From contig CANUEZ040000165.1 of the NCBI GenBank assembly GCA_948099385.1, positions 5,096,501 to 5,160,500 of the forward strand: a DNA stretch of 64,000 nt, in the 5' to 3' direction. This document shows, piece by piece, positions 46,122 to 56,282 of this stretch. A program made the position numbers and the translations under genes. The notes below the pieces were generated by a model that was given only the letters and a program-made list of their open reading frames with translations, was not told the DNA's origin and did no database searches. The first letter of the stretch is position 1. Each line of letters starts with the position of its first letter. The stretch is from Fasciola hepatica (Eukaryota; Platyhelminthes; Trematoda; Plagiorchiida; Fasciolidae).

Positions 46122-46935
46122 TTCTTTGTCCATGAAAGTGAGATTGGTGTCCTCTATTGCATTTCCATTCCGCTATATGTTCATGAAGGTGGCACCCCCA
46201 TTCGGCTTAAGGCACAGTCCACAGTGAGACACTGCATGATGTTACGTATATTTTGTTTTTGCTGCCACCTCTGCCCCGCCCCCGCTTCCTTCTTTTCTCG
46301 TTTCAGCTCGGTGATTGCGACTGACGATCAAAGATTTCCTTGAGAACCGGGACAATTCGGCTCAAAGCCTCGAACCCGTGCAGTACTTCAAGACGTCAAC
46401 TGATTTGAACTGGGAGATGTACCTATGTGAAACTGGTCATCAGAGGATGCTGTTGGATGCAACAGTGTACCAACTCTCAAGAAGGCCCTAGATTCACGCT
46501 GGAACACATCTTCCCCAGAGCTGGCTGTGCGAGTTGCCGCGTGGTTTGAATTTTCGAATTGCTCTCAGCAATAAGCTTTTTTGCATTGATTGGTGGAATA
46601 ACAAACGTTATTTCGCCCAAACTAACATATCGTAATTGGTATTTCGATACGCGTACTTTTCGAAGAGCTCATTCTCTCCGGAAGAGTTTATTCTCTTCAA
46701 AAACTGATTATACTTTTTGGTGCCCTTGTTGGTGATTTTGTTGGTTTCAGTACAACTGATACCAGATAATTTCTTTTTTGTGGCGCTTTCTCTAGTGTAC
46801 AGCTTTTGTGGAACTTTTGTAGTGTGCGGGTTTGCTGCACTTGTCTTAGTGTACCGTTTGTGTCTGTCTAAAAGGTTATGTTATTATCCTACTGGTGTTT
46901 GAGACGGTATTTCTGTACAAACTCGACCACCACTG
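46122..46935. other. Unassigned, possible family 2 3' UTR
   Basis: About 0.8 kb after the family 2 stop. No domain, tail or match seen; the following ORF1 may begin within its right end. Confidence 0.3.
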
Positions 46936-48150
46936 CCGAAATCAATAGAACGGAGGTTGACCCCTTTGGTCAGGCAGTAAGCTGTGGGAACAAGGAATGC
47001 ACGGACCTGGTACGAGATGAGGGAATTCAATGCGACCAGTGTTGAATTTGGTTTCATCAAAAGTTCTCCAGGCTGGAAGAGAGAGACTTCGAGCTGCACA
47101 TCAAATACGCACCGCTCACGTGTATATGCGCCCACTGCTTCGCGGTTTCTAGCGAGTGCTCGCGCATAATTCGAGGCAAACTAGGGAAAAGGGACACGAA
47201 CATGAAGCTGGAACCAAGACTAGAGATAGCGAGCTCGATTCATAGCTTAGAGAGAGAGGAAAACTGGGTGCCAGATCAGAAAAATAAAAAAGACAACCCA
47301 AGCCAAAGGGTAGAGAAAGCAAAGGGGTAACAGGATTCACCAATATGGATAAAACCTCCTGACGGAAGTAGAATCCCTCAAGCAGCGGGTTAAACGCCTA
47401 GATGCTGAAGTGCAACGCATGAAGCGTAGCACTGGGGTCACAGCAGACAGAAGCAGAAGACCGCTACTTTATAACATTAGAGGGAATATGGAAAAAGGCG
47501 GTAGGATCAGGAAGGAGGAAAACCGCCGGCATGTGGCTGAGGTTCTTAGAATGGCTGGCCTACCTCCTACGACACCAATAGTCAAGTGCCATCGAATAGG
47601 ACCAAGGCGCGGAACACAACTAGAGCCGCCACGACCCCTGGTGGTTGTGTTCCACAGTGTCTACCGGGGGTATATGGTGCTGTCCAGGGCGGGAGCAGTT
47701 GAGAGCAGCACGCAGGGGCTAATAAGGGTTACACCTGACAGTCCAGCATTTGTCAAACCGGGTAGTGCCATAGTCTCGCTGAGAACGGGCACACCTAATT
47801 CGAAGCGGCCAAATCTACATATAGTGAAACTGAAGGTGCCCCCTCTTGGGGAGTCATCACCTAAAGCCAAAGGAGTAGTTCAGGTCTCGAAGGTGGATTC
47901 AGGTGCCGGTAAAAAAAAGCCAAAGTTCAGGAAGTTCAAAAGACCAAAAAGAGGAGGCATTCAGTCCGGATGGTGTCGAGAAATTGCAGCCAGCCAGCCC
48001 GATTCTAAAGGAGACGACCAAAGAATCCTTTCTGTCGCTAACAGCGAAGTTGGAGATACCAGAGGGAAAAGTCGAGGATACCGGTTGGGCTGAGGTGGTC
48101 GCAAGATCATCCCGGGCCATCGGTATGGCGACTCAAAAGAGGTAACGTCC
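46936..48150 (+). pseudogene. LINE ORF1 with PHD-type zinc finger and RRM-like domain
   Basis: The plus strand from about 46960 encodes CGNKECTD, then CDQC, a stop in place of one residue, IWFHQ and, about 25 residues on, CICAHC. This C4-H-C3 spacing is that of a PHD finger, found at the N-terminus of ORF1 in several CR1-type LINEs. After frame shifts, VESLKQRVKRLDAEVQRMK (about 47360-47420) is a coiled coil. The 227-codon frame at 47410 follows: LLYNIRGNMEKGG, HVAEVLRMAGLP, VKCHRIGPRR and PRPLVVVF, an RRM-like core, then a basic tail. ORF1 proteins bind element RNA. Broken, with a frame change at about 47930, where the overlapping frame continues to 48145. Confidence 0.65.
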
Positions 48151-48289
48151 TTTGTGCATGTTGAGCCCGACACCGGGTCGACGGGTGGAAAAGAAAACCG
48201 ACGATACTCAAAGCGTCACTTGATATTCAAGATGCTGCACCGCAGACACCTTTAGAAGCAAAAAACAGGGCATCGCCTCGGAGCCTAGT

Positions 48290-48854
48290 TCTCGGATCAT
48301 TTAAAATGAAACATAGTATCCTCCTTACATACCAATCCCATGCTAGACCCCACCTCGAATACTGCCCTATAATCTTCTCTGGAATGTCTAAATCTGACAG
48401 AATACGCCTGGAGAGAGTCCAGCGCACCTTCACCAAGAAGCTAATGGGATATTCCTCTCCACTGAGCTATAAAGAGCGTTGCATTCTATTAAAACTTGAC
48501 CTCGTATGGCTTAGACATGTCAGGCTTAACTTGTGTTTTCTATACAGACTTATCCATTGCTCTGCGTTCACTTCTACCAACTCTATACAGTTTTCCCTAC
48601 CCTCATCTTACCCTCTGCGCCACAGAGACTTCAGTCTGATCATCCCACATTCCAGGCTGGCAATCAGATCCAACTTCTTTCTCATTAAATATTCAAAGCT
48701 TTGGAATAAGCTGCCTCAGACCATTCGCAAATGTGCGTCAATAACCCAGTTCAGCCGTGCCCTTAAATCACAACTTACCGTTAGTCATATGTTATCTTTG
48801 ACTAACGCCTGCATATCTGAGGATCGAGCCTATGAAGAAGGCATCGAACTTTAG
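48290..48854 (+). pseudogene. Family 1 LINE reverse transcriptase C-terminal fragment
   Basis: A 182-codon frame: LTYQSHARPHLEYCPIIFSGMSKSDRIRLERVQRTFTKKLMGYSSPLSYKERC, LDLVWLRHVRLNLCFLYRLIH, a KYSKLWNKLPQTIRK block and a short end (EDRAYEEGIEL) matching ADLAFERGLTL of the best copy. It starts abruptly after ORF1-type sequence, so the two are either a fusion by deletion or a truncated insertion. Lacks the palm. Confidence 0.85.
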
Positions 48855-51800
48855 ACCCCTAGCTTCAGTCTCTCCTCCCGCTCTCTGCTATCCGTCAAGC
48901 TGGCCTTCAAAAACGGGTTCAACTACTAGGATCACGGCACCATATTCCAAACCTACCATTTTCTGCCTAACGACAGACGATAGGCTTACTTTATTATTAT
49001 TTTTTACGTATAACCCACATTGCAGAAGGATAGTTTTTGTCGTTTACAACTATAAATATCTAGATGCCTGCCGGTTCTCGCTACTCACCCACGTTCACCT
49101 ACCATCACCTAACCCTTATACATCCCTGCCTCATCTAATTCACTAGTCGGTTTCCACAACCATGTCTAAACAATTACTGCCTCCCTCGCCATATAGTACT
49201 AGGGCAGCCATGTAAAACATCTCTCCTCTAGCTGAAGGTTTTAGCCAATGATGTTTTCCCCCAGCACCAAATTATCCAGTGGTGCTGGATCCTAAGACAT
49301 TAAGTCCCACCACCCACTAATTCACTCCTTGATCCTCTTATTTATCCTCGCTTCCGCTCCTCTCAGCTTTATACATTTATATACATTTATATATATACAT
49401 ATATATACATATATATGCATATATATATATATATATATATGTATAGACCTGTTCATATATATATATATACCCATTCATATATATACATATATATGTGTAA
49501 ATATATAACATTTTTATATATATTATATATATATACTCAATACTGTCCTATAATTATTAACGCAAGCATGGTAACTCAACGCTCCTCGATATCTCTTAGC
49601 TTACAATGCCTCTCTTCCGCACCAGGTCCCACCACACATACTTCCCTCACCACCTCTGCGATTTCGAACTGGAAAATCCAGTCTGATTCATCCCACTTAG
49701 CGTGACTCACTAACTGAACTCAACACCCAGTTATGACGTTACCCACCCTATCCCCCAGCTAAGGTTCTTCTGTAATTTCATGCAGAACTTGGTCTTTGCT
49801 CCTCCTCAATGACCACTCTAGGCGAAATACTGACTTTCCCATTGAAAGTTTTAGCCACACTTAGGCGTTTCCCTTTTAGTCTCACGTTTCATGGCCTCAA
49901 TGTGCCTTTGGGATCCGCCGCACCGATGAGCCCGTGCTTGACTTTTGTTCTTCTTTCCGTTAACCGTTGATCCTCAGCTGCGTCGCTTTATCTCACTTTC
50001 CTTGCCATAGTCTTTTGCGTCCGACCGCTTTCGCATGACCCGTCCGATGATCGCACTCACCTATACATCAACATATATATATATACCTTGGGTATGCTCC
50101 ACTCACTTGTCCCCCTTCCTAACTAGATTGTGTTATTTTACAACACAATTTGCATATATATAAATAAAACCGCTCCGTCCTTTAGCGATGGGTGCTCGCT
50201 CTCACTTAATTCCTGGCTCAGGCTAGAACTCAGCCGTCCCATCCTGCTTTTTTGCGCCTTTCTCGTACACTGAAGACTTGCCACACGGATTACCATTCCT
50301 TAGTAACTAGGCTTCACTTCTCTGCGCATATGCTCATGGTAAGTTGAGACCCCATTCCAACCGGAATCCGGATGCCCCTGCCAAATACCAGCACGTTTGC
50401 CCCCACATGAAATATCCTCATTTCTACACTCCTTTTTTACTGTTTGCCGTCCTCGACCCCAGCTGGTGAACTGAGCAGACTGTTATCTTCCTATTTTCTC
50501 ATTCTTCTTCCAGACCATACCCTCTACTATTGTTTTATTCCTTGTTCCCAAACGGACACCCTCTCCTCATCCACCGCCTACCTGATATCGCCCCAAATCT
50601 CTACTATAACCCAACTACCCTAGAAAGCTACCAGTCTCCGTCTAGGGATCCCTAATAGACCGGTCCACTAGCGAAACGATAACTAATTGTTCGGATAACA
50701 AAATGTTCATTTTCTTGCTTCCATATAAACGATAATCATAACCCACAGCTGGAACACTCTCCAGACTGCCGCACTCCTGATCTCTTCCAGATTGCATTGG
50801 TTACTTGGGTAGCCATCGGCCGAATCGACGCTTATTCTGGATTACCGTAAGGACTGGACGATTTGATCAATGGTTTAAACCTATACTCTCCCCCGCTGAC
50901 GTTACATGGGGCACCGTACACGGATTAACAAAACCTCATAAAAGTCTCACCGGATCGCAGAGGTGATTCCTGACACCAACCATCAACACATCCGCTCAAC
51001 ATCTATTCCCAAATAATCCAACCCAACAGTTCAATTCTTCCCGCGTTGCAATACGAAACCAATGGCCAGAACCCAGCCTTCGCAGCTGTCAACTTCGTCA
51101 AACCAGCCCTATTTAACCTGCTTCCCTCAACATTCTACCTGCCACCACCTGCAACCAAGGTCTTTAAGGAACAGAATACCAGCCATCTGCAGCCAACCAT
51201 AATTTGGTTAACAATTTTCTATCACATACAAAAAAAAACATTTTACACACTTCCAACTCCTGCCTAGCCGAACCATTGACGTTTTGTCTCCACTAATCCG
51301 TTTCATTGACGGCTTTTTTTTTCTTTAAAAGTCCGTTATATGTCCATACACCATTCATGCTCTTCAAAAGTTCACTGAAGTCCCTGCGAAGCTTTTCGCC
51401 TCCATTTAAATTTCCATATGACACTGTAATCACCTGCACAAAAGGTCCGTTTTATTATCACCTTCGACTCACTTGCCTTTATTTCACATGCTTCCTCCAC
51501 AATTAGTTACCCAATGCTGGATCAGTGTCCAATATTCCGCTGGTATCTCTGCCTGCACTTTGAAAGCCCCACGCTTGCTTTACTTCTAACAATGTTCTTT
51601 GGCATCTCTTCCGCCCGGTTACTCGTTAGTGACCGTCCATTTGTCGCTTATATAAGCAATTCCACGACTGTCCAGCTATCCATACCGCCCTCCAGCGATT
51701 TCGAAACCGATTCGGAATTCCCGCCTCAACCATTACCACTTTTGTTTACTCAAACACTACATGACTTTACTGGTGTATTTCGGTCGCTGTGTGATTTATA

Positions 51801-51908
51801 AATTTAGAATCTGTGAATACCTCGCATTGACATGTACTGCTGTATACTCTGATCTTGCCTTGTGCATGTGTATTGACCACGGTCAAGAAATATACTATAC
51901 AATACTAG
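48855..51908 (+). repeat. Long 3' UTR-type repeat, copy 2 (uninterrupted)
   Basis: About 3 kb with no supportable gene. The part 49550-51908 aligns with 6660-8975 plus 11683-11846. It includes a TA-rich microsatellite region (about 49370-49540) and ends with AAATATACTATACAATAC, which may be the tail of this subfamily. Family 3 sequence follows directly. Confidence 0.65.
49370..49540. repeat. TA/TATG-rich microsatellite region
   Basis: Long runs of TA interspersed with TATACA and CATATATA units inside the 3' UTR repeat. Confidence 0.9.
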
Positions 51909-51924
51909 ACTTAGCAGGGCGCCG

Positions 51925-52644
51925 AAGGAAATCATGTTGCGTCGGAGCTATGGGAGAATCAACATGGGTGAACTAAAGAGGGCGGCGGAGGAAGTTCAGT
52001 GGACACCGAGACAAACAAATACCTCCGTAGAGGAACGTTGGGAGACCATCAAGATGGGGCTACTCAAACTTACAGAGGAGTTTGCACCCCTGAGGGTGGC
52101 TAGTAGTAGAAATCAACCCCCATGGTGGAAGTCAAAAGTCCGCAAGGTTATAGTTATTCGTAGGCAACGATGGGCAGCGTACAAGCTGTACAAAACTTAG
52201 GGGACATGGAACAGCTGTAAGGTGGCTAAGAACAGAGCTCAAGCGACCCAAAAACGGAGAAATATGCCTTCGAGCGTCGGTTAGCTGCGTCGGTCGACAC
52301 AAACCCATAGCGATTCTACGCCTACGTGCATTCTCACAAACGTATGAGAGAGAGTGTAGCAACTTTGGGAGGAGCACAGAGACGACTAGCTCTAAACGAA
52401 GAAGACGAGGCTGGCATGTTCTTGGCTTTCTTTACGAGCATATATCGGCCAGAAAATAGTTTGGAGAAAAGAATGGAGGGCCCATAGGCGCCTCCAATAC
52501 CCGAGCTTACTGTAGGAGAAGAAGAAGTGTACGCGGAGTTGCAAACTTTGAATAGAAATAAAGCAGCAGGTCCAGACGGGATTCATCCAGCAATCGTTCA
52601 GCCTCTGGCCGAGGTCCTGAAGGCTCCGGTGAGGAATCTGTATG
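51925..52644 (+). pseudogene. Family 3 LINE ORF2, part 1 (endonuclease-RT linker and RT start)
   Basis: RRSYGRINMGELKRAAEEVQW, SVEERWETIKMGLLKLTEEFAPLRV and PPWWKSKVRKVIVIRRQRWAAYK are the linker after the endonuclease (the same blocks occur at 63800-63975 and 16500-16600). After frame breaks, ELQTLNRNKAAGPDGIHPAIVQPLAEVLKAPVRNLYDV (about 52530-52640) is the RT N-terminal block. It stops at about 52644, where a family 1 3' UTR starts, and continues at about 54630. Confidence 0.8.
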
Positions 52645-54625
52645 ATGTTCTTTTACAGTTCCAGGCCGTTTGATCTGTTACTGCCCGATTCCTCTGGTCC
52701 GTCACCACATGTCGCACCTTTATTGATCAAATAATTAGACCCATTCTTACCTGATCTATTCGATCCTACCCTTCATTTTCCCTCGTTTATAATCTGCTCT
52801 TCACGGCCGGCATCACATTTAGGCATCTTCAGTCTTCTCCATCTGTTGATCCTCTATGTTATCCCGTCATGAAAAACTTCGAAGTTTTTCAGGCATGCAT
52901 GGAGGGGGCTAGAAATTGATTTGGGAAAGGGTGGTATCGGGAGACTGTGCAGAAAAAGGAGGCATCCATTGCTAGGGATTATATAGTAATTAAGCTGTGC
53001 TACTCTGCACTAGATGGTCAGCGGAAAAGGCACAAAACTCATCGCAGAACCGGGAGCTGACATTGGAATAAGTAAAGGGTGGTACAGATGGCAAGAATGA
53101 TCCGTATGGGGTTTGATATGGTAAATGTGAGGTGAAGATGTAAAAAGAGTGGACGCATAGCACTAGGGTCAGCCGGATGGTAGCGTGAGAAATAGCCGTC
53201 AAAAAAGTGCTGGATGCAGTACAGATATATATACATAAATAATGTAGATATATATATATATATAAGTACGTAAATGAATATGCGAGGAGCAGGAGCACAC
53301 AGCAATGCAATACTAGGAGAAAAAAGAATCAGTGACTGGAAGAGGGAGATAGGGTTGGGACAAAATGTGCAGGATTGAGTTGGGAGTATGGATGCCTCCT
53401 TTTTCTGCACAGTCTCCCGATACCAACCTTTCCCAAATCAATTCCTAGCCCCCTCCATGCATGCCTGACGGTTTTCAGATATCCCCAATTGGGTCACAAG
53501 CATTTCTTGTGTGCCTTTCACTTGGGTATGCCTTTCCATGTTCCACCATTGTAATGGCACGCCATGATGTTCTTTTACAGTTCCAGACCGTTTGATCTTT
53601 CACCACCAGATTTCTCTGGTTTGTCACCACATGCCGCGCCTGCTTTGATCAAACAATTAGACCAATTCTTACCTGTTATCCTCGATCCTATCTTTCTTCT
53701 CCACCCTTCCATGAACTGCTCCTCACAGTCTTCGTCACTTCTGTGCTTCCGCACTCTATTTTTTCTCTGTTGGGCTGCCTTGTGCACCTGTCACGAAGAT
53801 AATCCACCATGATATTAAAAAGTTAATTCTACAATCATTTGATTTAACCTTACCCACCCCTCCCAATGACTGATAATTTCCTCCTAGGACCCCATTGTTA
53901 TTGCTCCTGCTCCTCTTATACCCATATATATATAATATACATATATATAAACTTGCGCGTATATGTATATGTGCGCGCGCTCTGCATCCTGCAGTTCCTC
54001 ATCGGCCATTTCCCTTGCTATCATCCCACCAACAGTCATCATACGCATCCATCAATTCTACATCTGCGCCTGACCCCTACCGTATCCAATCCTTCTAAAC
54101 CGTTTTTGTCATCTGATCATCCCTCTACGTCTTGTATTGCTCGCTGCCTGTTTTATGATGAATTTTGTGCCCTGTCCGCCGACAATTCACTGCAAAGTAC
54201 CAATGCCCCATTGATACCTAATCCACTGCAGTGCACCTTACTTTTTTCTCCATCGTCCCTCGATACTGCAGTTCCTTGTACCGATTTCTAGCCCTTTTCA
54301 TGTTTCTCAGTCGGCCTTCAGATGTATTTACCCGGACCAGTCATACTTCTCATCTGACCTTGACTTCCAAACTCACCGGGCGTCCATTCAAATCCACCCT
54401 TGAGTTCATTTAAACTCCACACAATCTCTATGGTGTGCATACATTTATCCTGTTTTCATCCCACTTTACTCCTTTTTCTGAGCCTTTTTATTTTATATTT
54501 TCATGCAAGCTTCCATATTTTCATGAATTATATCTGTACATTCCATCACCTGTATCAACAGGATCATGCACATGGCATGCTTTGGGAGTCTCCGAAATAA
54601 ACCAATATTATATTATATTCAACGT
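52645..54625 (+). repeat. Family 1 LINE 3' UTR fragments, inserted and rearranged
   Basis: About 2 kb without a gene. 53500-54610 aligns with 29370-30560 of the best family 1 copy and ends with CCGAAATAAACC (AATAAA signal) and a short TATT-rich tail (about 54603-54620). 52645-52800 repeats the same segment as 53565-53730. Between them, 52870-53470 contains reverse-oriented 3' UTR sequence bounded by an inverted repeat. Confidence 0.7.
52890..53467. repeat. Inverted repeat: 78-base arms around a reversed 3' UTR segment
   Basis: Arms at 52890-52967 and 53390-53467 are reverse complements with about two mismatches. The 422-base centre is the reverse complement of a relative of 53980-54210 (on the minus strand it carries GATGAGTTTTGTGCC, as at 54158). 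A perfect 22-base palindrome sits at 52870-52891, at the outer edge of the left arm. Confidence 0.85.
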
Positions 54626-54629
54626 CACT

Positions 54630-55209
54630 TAGAGATGGAATTGTGCCGGAGGTCAGAGGAGAGCAACAGTGGTAGGAATTTACAAGAGCGGACCTCGGCA
54701 AAAGCCGAAAATTACCGGCTGTTGGCTTGACTTCAGTACTGTGTAAGTGCTTGGAGCGAATGGTCAGGAAACAGATCTATAGGCACTTGGTTCAACACAG
54801 CTTCATATCAAGTGCTCAGCATGGGTTTGTGGCAGGATGATCCTGTCTGACGAATCTCCTGCTGTTCCTCGATGAGGCAACCAAGCGCCTGGACGAAGGG
54901 CAATGGATTGCGGTCTGCTACTTGGACTTCTGAAAGGCTTTTGATCCTGTGAGCCACAGGGAATCGTTGGAAAGGTAAGGCAATGGACAAATAGTTTTTT
55001 CGCAGGGCGAACTTTTGGTGTTAAGTTGGATAGTCATGTCTCGAAGCCGGGAGGTGTAACAAGTGGGATGCCACAGGGCTCGGTGCTCGGCCCTCTGCTC
55101 TTCCTCATCTTCATCAATGACCTAGCGCGTGAGCTTACGAACCCCACCTATATGTTTGCCGATGACATCAAGATAGCTGGAGTAGATATGGAACTTGACG
55201 TGTTAGCTG
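54630..55209 (+). pseudogene. Family 3 LINE ORF2, part 2 (RT core)
   Basis: Continues part 1: RATVVGIYKSG, LTSVLCKCLERMVRKQIYRHLVQHSF, SAQHGFVAG, CLTNLLLFLDEATKRLDEG, VCYLDF then a stop and KAFDPVSH (motif A), GMPQGSVLGPLLFLIFINDLA, and YMFADDIKIAG with the catalytic DD at about 55155. It is broken by stops and one frameshift. The gene is cut at 55209 by the BEL-B LTR and resumes at 61906. Confidence 0.9.
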
Positions 55210-55586
55210 TGTTACGAACGTTTGAGCAATGCGTAGCCAAATTCGCAACGGATCCCGAAATCAAAAGACGATTATCCGTGATATTCTACGATACTAGATT
55301 ATTGAAATAAACAATGACATAAACAATATACAAACCTCAATAATACGATCACAAGGACTCAACAACGAGAAACCGAATAGCAGCGTGTGAGCAGACAGCA
55401 CGTGCGTCACGCAGGTCCTGAACAAGGATGTGCCAAAGTAGCGCTGTGGGCGCGAACAAACAACAATTGGTCCAGAAAAACAACCAGTTCGTAAAGACAA
55501 GTGAATAGTGTATGGAAATGAGTGATGTTGGGAAAAACACTGAATCGCGAGGGAAAAAGGGGGATTTTCCACGACCGGCTGTTACA
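55210..55586 (-). repeat. BEL-B 3' LTR
   Basis: 377 bases, TGTAACAGCC at the start and CGTAACA at the end in element sense. A purine-rich TTTTGGTGGGCGG precedes it on the minus strand (55587-55599), the likely plus-strand primer site. Confidence 0.95.
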
Positions 55587-56282
55587 CCGCCCACCAAAAT
55601 TCTCCTGGATCCTTAGCAGAGTCAAAGGTTCGGTATAAAGGTACTGATTCTTCCTACCTGCCTAGGCCCTGCTGTCAGTGCGCGCGTCTGATGCTCGTCG
55701 TCGACGTTCTACTACTGGTCGCACCTAACCCATTGGCTACATAGACGTGAGGCTAGTCTACATCTTCCACAAGACCAAATGACCGATGGCGGGCGTGAAT
55801 GGTCACATAGACGTTGTCCTCGTAAGGGGCCGTTCGGTCCTGGATGTACGTGCTTGAGTGTGTGTGAGAGTGCGTGTGTGTGTGTACCGGGGTTACAATG
55901 AAATCACAGGCATGACTACACATCAAAGGGGGACTTTCTGCGATGTCAACAAAAGACCGCGTGGCAAGAAAACGAGTAAAATGTAGCATGTGTGTGACCT
56001 GAGCTCCGCTACTTCCACATATGCAAGGGGCATTCGGTAGCGTCAACAAAAAGCAAAACAACGAACACTGTCACATGTTTTATGGGTTTACGGGATGTAG
56101 AGTGCGTCGTGCATGCGTGTATGTATCGAGATTTACAATGGAATCGCATTCATCACCACGTATCGGAAAGCACCCTCTGTAATGTCAACGAAAAGACCGC
56201 GAGCACCTTAACGTGTTTGACGGAGACCGTGTGGTATATATGGTGTTTCTTTATCCACCTCGATTACTGGTGTGAAAAAGGT
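55587..56282 (-). other. BEL-B 3' non-coding region with an internal direct repeat
   Basis: No gene. A block of about 77 bases at 55885-55961 (TTACAATGAAATCACAGGCA ... GATGTCAACAAAAGACCGCG) recurs in diverged form at 56127-56203, 242 bases away. A TG microsatellite lies at about 55858-55884. BEL-A carries a related block near 34800. Confidence 0.7.

Noticed and set aside
46350..46400. tRNA-like TCGAACC segment
   Set aside because: No acceptor stem or anticodon arm can be paired around it.
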